DNA of 12,242 nt. Source: Longimicrobiaceae bacterium (GTDB taxonomy: Bacteria; Gemmatimonadota; Gemmatimonadetes; Longimicrobiales; Longimicrobiaceae). Below the pieces are notes generated by a model. It worked only from the letters and a program-made list of their open reading frames with translations, did no database searches and was not told the DNA's origin. The position numbers were made by a program, and so were the translations under genes. Each line of letters starts with the position of its first letter. Within the stretch, counting starts at the first letter, position 1. The stretch is from the NCBI GenBank assembly GCA_030146875.1, contig JASLAX010000028.1, forward strand, positions 1 to 12,242. Direction: 5' to 3'. This document shows, piece by piece, positions 1 to 8,456 of the stretch.

Positions 1-1491
1 CTGCGGGCGGCGAGCGTCGCCCCGCGCGCCGCCATGACGCTGCAGGCGGGGGAGCCGGTGGAGGTGCGCGTGCGCGCCCCCGCGGGCGTGCAGGCGCGCG
101 TCGTCTTCCCGGACGGGACCACGCTCCCCCTGGTCGCCACCGAGGCCACGGAGCGCGAGACGGGGTTCATGCAGGACGCATCGCGCTCGCGGCGGGTGAC
201 GGAGTACGCCGGCGTCTTCCCCGCGCGCATCCCCCTCCTCTCGCGCGACCGCACCGTGGGCGCGACCACCCTGGGGCGGGCGGAGGCGCGGGGCGGCACC
301 GCGATGGTGGAGCTGGCCCGCGGCGGCGACACGACCCGGGTGCCGCTGGAGCTCTCCCTCACCGTCCTGGCCGCGGGCGAGACGCGCTCCGCGGTCGCCG
401 CGGGGAACCGGCCGGACAGCGCCATCATCGGGAGGGCGCTGCCGGGGTCGGGAACGCCGTACCACTGGACGTTCCCGCGCGGCACGCGCCTCACCCTGAT
501 GGGCGAGCGCGAGGGGATGTACCGCGTGCGGCTGACGTCGGACCTCTCCGTCTGGGTGGACGCGCGCGAGGTGCGCCTGCTCCCGGCGGGGCTGCCGGAG
601 GGCCGCGGCGCGGTGGGCGCGGTGCGGCTGACGCCGCGCGAGGAGTGGATCGACGTGCGCCTGACCACGTCCGACCGCCTGCCGTTCCGCGTGGACGCCG
701 AGGGCAGCACGCTGACCGTCTCGGTCTACGGGGCGGAGACGCGCACCGACTGGCTGTACTACGGCGCCACGGACCCGCTCCTCCGCCGCGCGGAGTGGGA
801 GCAGCCCCGCGACGACCTGTACCTGCTGCGGGTGGAGCTGACGGAGCCGGTGTGGGGGTGGCGCGCGGCGTTCGACTCGACGGGCGCGCTGGTGGTGCGC
901 GTGCGCCGTCCGCCGCGCATCGACCGCGCGCGCCCGCTGCGGGGGATGTACGTGGGGGTGGACGCCGGGCACCCGCCGGGCGGGGCCATCGGCCCCACGC
1001 GGCTGATGGAGTGGGACGCGAACCTCTGGATCTCCAGGCGCCTGGTCCGCATGCTCCGCGAGGCCGGCGCCCGCGTGCTGGAGACGCGGCCCGACACCGC
1101 CGGGGTGGCGCTGGGGCTGCGCCCCGTGGCCGCGGAGGAGGCCGGGGTGCACCTGCTGGTGTCCGTGCACAACAACGCCTTCCCCGACGGGGTGAACCCG
1201 TTCGAGAACGCGGGCACCACCGTCTTCTACAACGCGCCGCAGTCGCTGGAGCTGGCCCGCCTGCTCCAGGCGGAGCTCCTGGCCGCGGCGGGGCTGCGCG
1301 ACCTGGGGATCGCGCGCGCGGACCTGGCCCTGGTGCGGCCCACGTGGATGCCGTCGGCGCTGACGGAGACCATGTTCCTGATGGTGCCCGAGCAGGAGGC
1401 CGCGCTCCGCGACCCCGAGGTGCAGGAGCGGATCGCGCGCGCCCACTTCCGCGCCATCGAGGCGTTCTTCCGGTCGCGCGCCGTGCGGTAA
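1..1491 (+). CDS. N-acetylmuramoyl-L-alanine amidase (Amidase_3), 5' partial
   Basis: Zinc amidase that cleaves the amide bond between N-acetylmuramic acid and the stem peptide of peptidoglycan, acting in the periplasm. The frame is open from base 1 and the first ATG (34) has no signal peptide or ribosome site, so the true start probably lies left of the window. Numbering from that ATG, the C-terminal Amidase_3 domain (about 305-480) has all four expected residues: H313 (DAGHP), E326 (LMEWDAN), H379 (SVHNN) and E445 (LTETMF). Ahead of it lie an SH3-like wall-binding segment (about 129-182) and a beta-rich region resembling an AMIN targeting domain (about 190-295). The SH3 and AMIN calls are by pattern only; the amidase call is firm. 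It ends in TAA, and a hairpin follows 8 bases later. Confidence 0.88.
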   Translation: MRAASVAPRAAMTLQAGEPVEVRVRAPAGVQARVVFPDGTTLPLVATEATERETGFMQDASRSRRVTEYAGVFPARIPLLSRDRTVGATTLGRAEARGGTAMVELARGGDTTRVPLELSLTVLAAGETRSAVAAGNRPDSAIIGRALPGSGTPYHWTFPRGTRLTLMGEREGMYRVRLTSDLSVWVDAREVRLLPAGLPEGRGAVGAVRLTPREEWIDVRLTTSDRLPFRVDAEGSTLTVSVYGAETRTDWLYYGATDPLLRRAEWEQPRDDLYLLRVELTEPVWGWRAAFDSTGALVVRVRRPPRIDRARPLRGMYVGVDAGHPPGGAIGPTRLMEWDANLWISRRLVRMLREAGARVLETRPDTAGVALGLRPVAAEEAGVHLLVSVHNNAFPDGVNPFENAGTTVFYNAPQSLELARLLQAELLAAAGLRDLGIARADLALVRPTWMPSALTETMFLMVPEQEAALRDPEVQERIARAHFRAIEAFFRSRAVR

Positions 1492-1498
1492 GGGGGGC

Positions 1499-1528
1499 GG
1501 GACCCTCGCCCGGCGCAGCGAGGGACCC
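1499..1528 (+). terminator. Hairpin after the amidase gene
   Basis: GGGACCCTCGC (1499-1509) pairs with GCGAGGGACCC (1518-1528) around an 8-base loop, with a single A-A mismatch. It lies 8 bases after the TAA stop. There is no T-run, so it may be a Rho-assisted or weak intrinsic terminator. Confidence 0.5.
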
Positions 1529-1607
1529 GTCCGTCCGCGCACCCCGCTCCCTCAGAGACCGCGCGCCCGTCGAGGGCGCGTCCACCCGATCCGTCGACCG
1601 CCGCCCG

Positions 1608-4595
1608 ATGCCCGCTCCTTCCGCCCTCCGCCGCCGCTTCGTCCTCTCGTTCCTGATCGCGCTCGCGGCGTCCCTCGCGGGCGCGCGCGCGGGCGCCGCG
1701 CAGGTGCCCCCGGACGCGCGCTGGCGCACGGTGGAGACGCCTCACTTCCGCGTGCACTTCACGCCCGAGCTGGAGGACCTGGCCCGCCGGGCCGCCGCGC
1801 ACGGGGAGGTGGCGTGGGCGCGGCTGGCGAAGGAGCTGGTGGAGGCGCCCCGGCGCAAGGTGGACATGGTGGTGTCCGACAACGTCGACTTCGCCAACGG
1901 GTACGCCACGCCGTTCCCCAGCAACCGCATCGTGGTCTACGCCCGCCCGCCCGTGGACGAGCCGTCGCTGGCGTACTACGACGACTGGCTGCAGCTCGTG
2001 GTGGGGCACGAGCTCGTCCACATCTTCCACCTGGACTACTCCGAGCGGCTGCCGCGGTCGCTCCGCGGCGTCTTCGGGCGCACGCCCATCGGCTTTCCCA
2101 ACCTCTTCTCGCCGTCGTGGGTCACGGAGGGGCTGGCCACGCACGAGGAGTCGCGCCTCACACGCGCGGGCCGGGTGCGCGGGACCATGCACGAGATGAT
2201 CCTGCGCACGGCGGTGCTGGAGGACCGCTTCTTCCCCATCGACCGGCTGAACGGCGAGCCCTCGCCGTGGCCGGACGGGTCGGCCGACTACGTGTACGGG
2301 TCGATGTTCATGGCCTGGCTCTCCGAGAGGTACGGCGAGGAGAAGATGGGCCGCTTCGTCCGCCGGGCCGGCGGGGCCACGATCCCCTGGCGCTTCGACG
2401 CCGCGGCGAAGGGCGCGTTCGGCACCTCGTTCAGCCGCGCGTGGGGGGAGTGGCACGACGCGCTGCGGGTGCGCTACGCCGCCCTCTCCGACTCGCTCCG
2501 CCGGTCGGGCCTCACGGAGCCGGAGGTGCTGACGGAGGAGGGCTACCTGGCCTCGCACCCCCGCTGGTCGCCGGACGGGCGGCGGATCGCGTACGCCTCG
2601 TACCCGGGGCGGGCGGACTTCGCCACGCGCGTGGTGGAGCCCGGCGGCCGGCCGCGCATCCTGGCCCGGCGGTCGACGCTGGGCCCCGCCGCGTGGATGC
2701 GCGACGGCTCGGGGCTGCTGACGGCGATGGTGGACGCCCGCGACCCCTACCGCTTCCTCTCCGACCTGTACCGCGTGGAGGCGGACGGCGGCAAGGACCG
2801 GGTCACCTCCGGCGCGCGCCTCCTGGCCCCCGACCCGCACCCGGACGGTCGCCGGGCGGTGGTGGTCCGCAGCGGCGGGGGGACGACCACGCTGGCGGTG
2901 CACGACCTGGCCACCGGCGAGACGCGCGACCTGGTGCGCGCCGACCCCGACGTGCAGTGGGCGGCCCCGCGCTGGTCGCCGCGCGGGGACCGGATCGCCG
3001 CGTCCCGCTGGCGGCGCGGGGGGCGCTACGACGTGGTGGTGCTGGACTCCGCCGGGCGCAAGGTGCGCGCGGTGACGGACGACCGGGCGGTGGATGCGGA
3101 TCCCGCGTGGTCGCCGGACGGGCGCTGGGTCCTCTTCTCCTCCGACCGCACGGGGATCTCCAACCTCTACGCCGCCGACGCGGCCACGGGCGAGATCCGC
3201 CGCGTCACCAACGTGCTGACGGGCGCCTTCCACCCCGACGCGTCCCCCGACGGGCGGTGGATCGCCTTCACCTGGTACCGCTCCGACGGCTACCACGTGG
3301 CGCGCATCCCCTTCGACCCGTCGCGCTGGACCGCGGCGCCCCCGCTCCGGGCCGAGGCCGCCGCCCCGGGCGACGCGGCGCCGCCGCCGCGGGCGGAGGG
3401 GGCGGTGCGCCCGTACTCGCCCTGGCGCTCGCTGGTCCCGCAGAGCTGGTCGCCGCTGATCGCGGGCGACACGGTGCTGGGCGCGGCGTTCGGCGCCGCG
3501 ATCGGGGGATCGGACGTGGTGGGCCGGCACGCGTACGGCCTCTCGGCCCAGGTGTACGCGAAGGAGGGGCGCTGGGACGCCTTCGCCGGGTACCAGTACG
3601 CGGGGCTGGGGCGGCCGCTGGTGGGCCTCTCGGCCCAGCAGGACTGGGACGTGCTGCGGCAGGCGGGCACGGTGACGGGGCCCGGCGGCGTTCCCGTCGC
3701 CAGCGCGCTGCTGCAGCGCGAGCGGGTGGCGTCGCTGGCGCTCACCTTCCCCCGCCCGCGGTTCCGCTCCTACTCGTGGGTGGCGGCGGGGGCGAACGCG
3801 CGCGACCGCGAGCGGGCGTGGGACGACGCGGACGTGCCGGGGGCGAGCCCGCCGCTCGACCTGCCGCTGGACGTGGGCGCCGTGGCCACGGCGGGGTTCA
3901 GCAGCGCGCGCGGCTACGCCTGGTCCATCTCGCCCGAGGAGGGCCTGCTGGCGGCCTTCCGCGTGGAGGGCCGGCGCTACACCCGGGCGCTGCCGGGGGA
4001 CCGGGACCCCGCCGGCTACCTGCGCCTCTTCGGACGCACGAAGGGGTACGCTCCGGTGCGCGCGTGGGGGTTCGCGCGGCACGTGCTGGCCGGCCGCGCC
4101 GTCGCCGGGGGGGACGTGGGGTCGCGCTCGCCGGGGCTGCGCGTGGGCGGGCTGGGCGCGCTGGCGGCGCCGATGGTGGGGGGCGCGGGGCTGGGCCTCT
4201 CCGAGACGCTGGAGTTCCCGCTGCGGGGCTACGACGAGGGGGTGCAGGAGGGCGACCGCGCCTTCTCGGCGAGCGCGGAGTGGCGCTTCCCGATCCGCTT
4301 CGTGGAGCGCGGCTGGCGGCTGCTCCCCTTCCGGCTGGACCGCTTCTCCGGGACGCTCTTCGCCGACGCGGCGGCCGCCTGGTGCGTGCAGGAGTGCGTG
4401 CTGATCGCCGGCTCCCCCACCGCGCGCCCGCTCGCCTCGGTGGGCGCGGAGCTCACGACAGACGTCACCCTGCTCTACTTCCTGCCGCTGCCGGTGCGGC
4501 TGGGGGCGGCGGTCCCGCTCTCCAGAGTGGACGTGACCGGCGGGAGGGTTCGTCCCGACCCCAAGGCGTACGTGGGGTTCGGCCGCTCCTTCTGA
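1608..4595 (+). CDS. Exported gluzincin-type peptidase with TolB-like propeller and outer-membrane barrel
   Basis: Protein of 995 residues. ATG 1608 is chosen because it opens directly into a signal peptide (RRR, hydrophobic core, AGAAQ around 28-32); the open frame extends further upstream but only as a shadow of the amidase gene. Residues about 35-250 form a peptidase MA-like domain with HELVH at 134-138 and a downstream glutamate in WVTEGLA (E174), the gluzincin arrangement. Next come PD40/TolB-like propeller blades, visible as HPRWSPDG (317), APRWSP (453), DPAWSPDG (498) and HPDASPDG (542). From about 600 to the end the protein is rich in alternating beta-strands, contains LRGY (872-875) and an Omp85-like final section, and ends in phenylalanine as outer-membrane proteins do. 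The likely role is a surface or outer-membrane-anchored protease or a barrel with a periplasmic peptidase domain; the substrate is unknown. Domain order is seen directly, the barrel class is inferred. Confidence 0.85.
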   Translation: MPAPSALRRRFVLSFLIALAASLAGARAGAAQVPPDARWRTVETPHFRVHFTPELEDLARRAAAHGEVAWARLAKELVEAPRRKVDMVVSDNVDFANGYATPFPSNRIVVYARPPVDEPSLAYYDDWLQLVVGHELVHIFHLDYSERLPRSLRGVFGRTPIGFPNLFSPSWVTEGLATHEESRLTRAGRVRGTMHEMILRTAVLEDRFFPIDRLNGEPSPWPDGSADYVYGSMFMAWLSERYGEEKMGRFVRRAGGATIPWRFDAAAKGAFGTSFSRAWGEWHDALRVRYAALSDSLRRSGLTEPEVLTEEGYLASHPRWSPDGRRIAYASYPGRADFATRVVEPGGRPRILARRSTLGPAAWMRDGSGLLTAMVDARDPYRFLSDLYRVEADGGKDRVTSGARLLAPDPHPDGRRAVVVRSGGGTTTLAVHDLATGETRDLVRADPDVQWAAPRWSPRGDRIAASRWRRGGRYDVVVLDSAGRKVRAVTDDRAVDADPAWSPDGRWVLFSSDRTGISNLYAADAATGEIRRVTNVLTGAFHPDASPDGRWIAFTWYRSDGYHVARIPFDPSRWTAAPPLRAEAAAPGDAAPPPRAEGAVRPYSPWRSLVPQSWSPLIAGDTVLGAAFGAAIGGSDVVGRHAYGLSAQVYAKEGRWDAFAGYQYAGLGRPLVGLSAQQDWDVLRQAGTVTGPGGVPVASALLQRERVASLALTFPRPRFRSYSWVAAGANARDRERAWDDADVPGASPPLDLPLDVGAVATAGFSSARGYAWSISPEEGLLAAFRVEGRRYTRALPGDRDPAGYLRLFGRTKGYAPVRAWGFARHVLAGRAVAGGDVGSRSPGLRVGGLGALAAPMVGGAGLGLSETLEFPLRGYDEGVQEGDRAFSASAEWRFPIRFVERGWRLLPFRLDRFSGTLFADAAAAWCVQECVLIAGSPTARPLASVGAELTTDVTLLYFLPLPVRLGAAVPLSRVDVTGGRVRPDPKAYVGFGRSF

Positions 4596-4680
4596 GGGGC
4601 GGGGCACGGTTCGTGAATGTGGGGCCGGCTTCCGGGGCGGGAATCGACCCGCGCCCGCGACTCCGAAGGAGAGGCCGACC

Positions 4681-5031
4681 ATGGGTGGAAAGCGACCGGA
4701 CCAGCACAACATCGACCCGCGCGAGGCGGGGTCGACGGACTACAAGACCCTTCCCCAGTCGGGGCACGGCCGCGAGGGCGGCAACAACACCACCGAGATC
4801 GACCGCCAGGAGCTGGCGAAGTCGATGAAGCAGCCCGCGGAGGGGGTCCAGCAGGGCAACATCCCCGCGCCGGGCGCCAAGCCCGCCCCGTCGGTGCACG
4901 CCAACGCGGGCCAGGCGTCGTCCCCGGCCGACGGCGAGGACGCCGAGCCCCCGCACGGCGGCGAGGGGTCGCCGCGCGAGCGCGAGGCGCGCGGCAACAC
5001 GGACCCGCGGGACGAAGGGGTGGGGGCGTGA
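4681..5031 (+). CDS. Small hydrophilic, probably disordered protein (116 aa)
   Basis: Function not recognised. The start is well supported: AAGGAG at 4666-4671 lies 9 bases before the ATG. The protein is almost free of hydrophobic residues, rich in G, P, E, D, N, Q and R, has no cysteine, and carries neither signal peptide nor membrane segment, so it should be a soluble, intrinsically disordered cytoplasmic protein. The N-terminus KRPDQHNIDPREAG looks like a conserved block; the rest is low complexity. Its stop codon overlaps the GTG start of the next gene (GTGA), so the two are probably translationally coupled and act together. Composition resembles stress or desiccation-type hydrophilins, but no family motif proves that. 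Confidence 0.75.
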   Translation: MGGKRPDQHNIDPREAGSTDYKTLPQSGHGREGGNNTTEIDRQELAKSMKQPAEGVQQGNIPAPGAKPAPSVHANAGQASSPADGEDAEPPHGGEGSPREREARGNTDPRDEGVGA

Positions 5032-5306
5032 GCGGCGCCGAGCGGGTCGGGAACCCCGGCCCGCGCGACGAGCACGGGAGCGCCGCCGGGTCCGGCGTGC
5101 ACCCGCCGCACGTGACCGAGAACGACCACGGCGCGCAGCACCAGAAGAGCAACACGTCGCCCACCGAGGTCCCGGCGCTCCCCGCCAACTCCGGGGGCAG
5201 CGACCGGCAGCCGGACGCGCGCGAGCAGCCGCCGATCGACGACGAGAGCATGTACGAGCACCGGCCCGAGGAGGACAAGGACCGGCTCTCGTCCTCCGAC
5301 CACTAG
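5028..5306 (+). CDS. Small hydrophilic, probably disordered protein (92 aa), coupled to the upstream gene
   Basis: Function not recognised. The GTG at 5028 overlaps the TGA of the upstream gene by four bases, and GAAGGGG just upstream (5014-5020) can serve as ribosome site. The frame is open further upstream but would overlap the preceding gene entirely, so this short start is preferred. The product is rich in D, E, P, S, H and Q, acidic at the C-terminus (MYEHRPEEDKDRLSSSD), and lacks hydrophobic segments. Like its neighbour it should be disordered and cytoplasmic. No sequence similarity between the two proteins is obvious beyond composition. A strong hairpin 22 bases after the stop closes the two-gene unit. 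Confidence 0.65.
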   Translation: MSGAERVGNPGPRDEHGSAAGSGVHPPHVTENDHGAQHQKSNTSPTEVPALPANSGGSDRQPDAREQPPIDDESMYEHRPEEDKDRLSSSDH

Positions 5307-5327
5307 CGGCGGCGGGCGGCGGGCGGT

Positions 5328-5356
5328 GGGGCCCCGGGCACGCGTGCCGGGGCCCC
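5328..5356 (+). terminator. GC hairpin after the two small genes
   Basis: GGGGCCCCGGGCAC (5328-5341) pairs with GTGCCGGGGCCCC (5344-5356), with one bulged base and a two-base gap at the tip. It sits 22 bases after the stop of the second small gene. There is no T-run; it is a probable transcription end in a high-GC genome. Confidence 0.6.
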
Positions 5357-5592
5357 TCCGCGCGTCCGGGAACGGCCGACACGATGTTGGCCTCTTTCAC
5401 GCGGGGGGTCCGCCGCCGGGGCCCGCGCGTTACATTCGACCGTCGGGTTTTCTCCCCTCCGCGGCTTCCCTCCGCACGCCGCAAACCGCTGCATCCCCGC
5501 CCCTTCCCGCCGCCCGCCCGGGCGCCGGAATTCCCGATTCGAGGGTTCGCCGCGCCGTTCCCGGCACGGGGGTTGCTACGCGTTCGAGACGC
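5357..5592. other. Intergenic stretch before the nrdJ promoter
   Basis: No convincing gene or RNA is seen here. The 433-base gap between the second small gene and nrdJ holds, in order, a hairpin (5328-5356), this featureless GC-rich stretch, the nrdJ promoter with NrdR-type sites, and a leader of roughly 110 bases. No cobalamin riboswitch B12 box is recognisable in the gap. Confidence 0.5.
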
Positions 5593-5621
5593 TTGACCCC
5601 CCGTATGCAGGGGTGTAGCTT
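5593..5621 (+). promoter_or_regulatory. Sigma70-like promoter of nrdJ
   Basis: TTGACC (5593-5598) and TAGCTT (5616-5621) are separated by exactly 17 bases. Transcription would start near 5628, giving a leader of about 110 bases before the nrdJ ATG. The spacer overlaps a possible NrdR site and the predicted start overlaps a clear one, which supports a regulated promoter. Confidence 0.6.
5598..5613. promoter_or_regulatory. Possible second NrdR box
   Basis: The sequence CCCCCGTATGCAGGGG keeps the conserved C at position 4, the central AT and the AG at 12-13 of the NrdR box, with symmetric CCCC/GGGG arms. Its centre is 32 bases from the centre of the clear box downstream, about three helical turns, as is usual for paired NrdR boxes. 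The inner bases match poorly, so the call is tentative. Confidence 0.4.
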
Positions 5622-5629
5622 GGGTCCGC

Positions 5630-5645
5630 ACACTAGATGTAGTGC
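5630..5645. promoter_or_regulatory. NrdR box upstream of nrdJ
   Basis: ACACTAGATGTAGTGC is an imperfect 16-base palindrome (CACTA/TAGTG arms) matching the NrdR repressor consensus acaCwAtATaTwGtgt at its key C, A, AT, T and G positions. It lies at the predicted transcription start of nrdJ. NrdR is the ATP/dATP-sensing repressor of ribonucleotide reductase genes; its own gene is not in this window. Confidence 0.72.
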
Positions 5646-5739
5646 CTCCCCGAAGTACCGTACCGTGGTCCCGCAGGCGCTTCCGCCTTCGTGGTATAGC
5701 AGTGCAGCCGGCCACCCCAACCATCCCCAGAGGACCCTG

Positions 5740-8265
5740 ATGAACCCTCCCCAGACTGCGCCCACGGCCGTCGCCGCCCGCCCCCGCGACCTTCCCGCCG
5801 CGGAGCTGAGCGACAACGCACGCATCGTCCTGGCGAAGCGCTACCTGACCAAGGACGAGAGCGGAAAGCCGACGGAGCAGCCCGAGGACATGTTCTGGCG
5901 GGTGGCGATCAAGATCGCCGAGGTGGACGCCAAGTACGGCGCGGGAGAAGCCGAGGTGCAGGCCGTCGCCAGGGAGTTCTACCAGTTGATGACCCGGCGC
6001 TTGTTCGAGCCGAACTCGCCGACCCTGATGAACGCGGGGCGTCCGCTGGGGCAGCTCTCCGCCTGCTTCGTGCTGCCGGTGGACGATTCGCTGAGCAACG
6101 GGCAGAGCGGTGTGTACGACACCCTGCGCAACATGGCCGTGGTCCATCAGTCGGGGGGAGGCACCGGCTTCTCGTTCAGCCGGATCCGTCCAGAAGGTGA
6201 TATCGTCCGCAGCACGACGGGCGTGGCGAGCGGGCCTGTGAGCTTCATGAAGCTCTTCGACGCGAGCACGGAGGTGGTCAAGCAGGGGGGGACGCGGCGT
6301 GGCGCCAACATGGGCATCCTGCGCGTGGACCACCCGGACATCGAAGAGTTCATCGACTGCAAGCAGGACATCACGCAGATCACGAACTTCAACATCTCCG
6401 TCGCCATCACCGACGCCTTCATGCGCGCGGTGGAGCGGGGTGACGAGTACGACCTGGTGAGCCCCCGCAGTAAGCAGGTGGTGGGGAGCAAGGACGCGCG
6501 GAAGATCTTCGACAAGATCGTGCAGAACGCGTGGCGTACAGGCGAGCCTGGGGTCTTCTTCATCGACCGGGCAAACTTCTATAACCCCGTTCCGCACCTG
6601 GGCGAGTACGAGGCGACGAACCCCTGCGGCGAGCAGCCGCTGCTGCCTTATGATGTCTGCAATCTGGGCTCGGTGAACGTGGGAGCCTTCGTGCGCGAGG
6701 ACGTGCCGGCCACGGAGCCCTGGACCGATCGCATCGACTGGGAGGAGTACCGCAGGGTCGTGCACCTGTCGACGCACTTCCTGGACAACGTGATCGACGC
6801 CAACAAGTACCCGCTCGAAGAGATCACCAACCTGGCGAAGAACATCCGCCGCATCGGCCTGGGGGTGATGGGCTTCGCGGACCTGCTCGTTCGCCTGAGC
6901 ATCGCCTACAATAGCGAGGAAGGCGTCGAAGTCGGCCGCCAGATCATGTCTTTCCTGGACAGCGAGGGGAAGAAGGCCTCCGAGAAGCTGGCGGAGGTCC
7001 GGGACCCGTTCCCCGAGTGGGAGCGCTCCATCTGGGGGCCGGACGCCACGTGCGCGCGCGCGCCGAACGGCGACCGCATCCGCGAGGAGCGCCGCCTGCG
7101 CAACTGCAACGTGACCACGGTGGCGCCCACGGGCACCATCTCCATCTTCGCCGGGTGCTCGTCGGGGATCGAGCCGCTCTTCGCGGTGGCGTTCATGCGC
7201 AACCAGGCCGGCGCCATGATGCCGGACGTGAACGAGGACTTCCTGCGCGTGGCCAGGGCCGGCGGGTGGTGGTCCGAGGACCTGATGGAGCGCATCGCCC
7301 GCGAGGGGCACATCCACTTCGACGAGGTGCCGGCGGAGGTGCAGCACGCGTTCGTGACGGCGCACGACATCACGCCGGCGTGGCACGTCCGCATGCAGGC
7401 GGGCTTCCAGGAGCACTGCGACTCGGCCATCAGCAAGACGACCAACTTCCCGCACGAGGCCACGGTCGAGGACGTCCGCGAGATCTACGAGATGGCGTAC
7501 CGCCTGAACTGCAAGGGCGTGACGGTCTACCGCGACGGCTCGCGCGACGGGCAGGTGCTCAGCACCGGCGCCACCAAGACGCCGGCGCAGCAGCAGTCCG
7601 AGGCGCAGGCGGTGGACGCGGCCGTGCGCGAGGCGGCGGAGCGCACCGCCAAGCTGGAGGCGGAGCTGCAGGCCACCCGCGAGGCGCTGGCGAAGGCGGA
7701 GTCGGCCGCGGCGGGCAACCGCTCGCGCCAGAAGCGCAAGCGCCCCGACGTGCTCCACGGCACCACGCGCAAGATGAGCTCGCCGCTGGGCGACGTGTTC
7801 GTGACCATCAACGAGGACGAGGCGTCCACGCCGTTCGAGGTGTTCGCCACGCTGGGCAAGGCGGGGAGCATCGCCACGGCCGACACGGAGGCGATCGGCC
7901 GGCTGATCTCGCTGGCGCTGCGCTTCGGCATCCCCATCCAGTCGGTGCACCAGCAGCTCCGGGGCATCTCGTCCGACCGGGCCATCGGGTTCGGGCAGAA
8001 CAAGGTGCTCTCGGTGCCGGACGCGATCGCGCAGGCGATCGGGCTGCGCGAGCAGGAGAAGCAGGGGGTGCAGCAGGAGCTGATCCCCTCCATCGCCGCC
8101 GCCGAGGCCGCATCGGTGGAGCGCTCGCCGGAGCCGCAGCTCGCGCTGCTGGCGTACGACCCGGGCGAGTCGTTCATGGGCACCTGCCCTGAGTGCCACT
8201 CGCAGCTCGAGTTCGCGGAGGGGTGCATGAAGTGCCACGCCTGCGGGTACTCGGAGTGCGGGTGA
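5740..8265 (+). CDS. nrdJ: Adenosylcobalamin-dependent (class II) ribonucleoside reductase
   Basis: Oxygen-independent reductase making deoxyribonucleotides in the cytoplasm, using adenosylcobalamin to generate a thiyl radical. 841 residues. ATG 5740 is preceded by AGAGGA (5729-5734); the frame is open further upstream but only through non-coding leader. The alpha-barrel carries the catalytic set: C109 (LSACFVLP), N294-P-C296-G-E298 (radical cysteine) and C307 (CNLGSVN), with GGGTGFSFSRIRP and APTGTIS (462-468). A charged, alanine-rich likely coiled-coil linker (about 616-660) joins a TSCPD domain (about 672-770). The tail has C816, C819, C829, C832, C835 and C840, the zinc/redox cysteine cluster typical of NrdJ. 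No ATP-cone is evident at the N-terminus, so allosteric activity control may be absent. The gene appears intact and monocistronic, with its own regulated promoter and terminator. Confidence 0.96.
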   Translation: MNPPQTAPTAVAARPRDLPAAELSDNARIVLAKRYLTKDESGKPTEQPEDMFWRVAIKIAEVDAKYGAGEAEVQAVAREFYQLMTRRLFEPNSPTLMNAGRPLGQLSACFVLPVDDSLSNGQSGVYDTLRNMAVVHQSGGGTGFSFSRIRPEGDIVRSTTGVASGPVSFMKLFDASTEVVKQGGTRRGANMGILRVDHPDIEEFIDCKQDITQITNFNISVAITDAFMRAVERGDEYDLVSPRSKQVVGSKDARKIFDKIVQNAWRTGEPGVFFIDRANFYNPVPHLGEYEATNPCGEQPLLPYDVCNLGSVNVGAFVREDVPATEPWTDRIDWEEYRRVVHLSTHFLDNVIDANKYPLEEITNLAKNIRRIGLGVMGFADLLVRLSIAYNSEEGVEVGRQIMSFLDSEGKKASEKLAEVRDPFPEWERSIWGPDATCARAPNGDRIREERRLRNCNVTTVAPTGTISIFAGCSSGIEPLFAVAFMRNQAGAMMPDVNEDFLRVARAGGWWSEDLMERIAREGHIHFDEVPAEVQHAFVTAHDITPAWHVRMQAGFQEHCDSAISKTTNFPHEATVEDVREIYEMAYRLNCKGVTVYRDGSRDGQVLSTGATKTPAQQQSEAQAVDAAVREAAERTAKLEAELQATREALAKAESAAAGNRSRQKRKRPDVLHGTTRKMSSPLGDVFVTINEDEASTPFEVFATLGKAGSIATADTEAIGRLISLALRFGIPIQSVHQQLRGISSDRAIGFGQNKVLSVPDAIAQAIGLREQEKQGVQQELIPSIAAAEAASVERSPEPQLALLAYDPGESFMGTCPECHSQLEFAEGCMKCHACGYSECG

Positions 8266-8277
8266 GGTAGCGACGGG

Positions 8278-8307
8278 AGCCCGCCGCGCCGGGAGGCGCG
8301 GCGGGCT
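8278..8307 (+). terminator. Terminator of nrdJ
   Basis: A perfect 13-bp stem, AGCCCGCCGCGCC (8278-8290) with GGCGCGGCGGGCT (8295-8307), closes on a GGGA loop 12 bases after the nrdJ stop. It marks the right end of the uniformly GC-rich chromosomal part; base composition drops just beyond it. Confidence 0.8.
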
Positions 8308-8456
8308 GGCTGGATGGTTTCGACTGGTGTGGGGCAGGGCCTCCGGCGGATGCGTCGGGGGCCCGTCGCGCAGCTCTCACATAGTAGCTTCTGGACCCCG
8401 CATCTGTAGTAACAACGTGGCCTTGCCTCTCCGGTGTCGTCCACCGACAGGATCAA

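Noticed and set aside
1227..4712. Very long open frames opposite or alongside the peptidase gene, and similar ones over nrdJ
   Set aside because: Their translations are arginine-, alanine- and proline-rich without domains, as expected from shadow frames in high-GC coding DNA. The real genes carry clear catalytic motifs.
5622..5739. Cobalamin riboswitch in the nrdJ leader
   Set aside because: No B12 box is recognisable and the leader from the predicted start is only about 110 bases, too short for the usual aptamer.
8301..8375. Possible 5' fragment of tmRNA (GGTTTCGACTGG resembles the start of ssrA)
   Set aside because: Only about a dozen bases resemble tmRNA. No tag frame ending in LAA, no acceptor-stem partner and no promoter are visible, and the start would overlap the nrdJ terminator stem.
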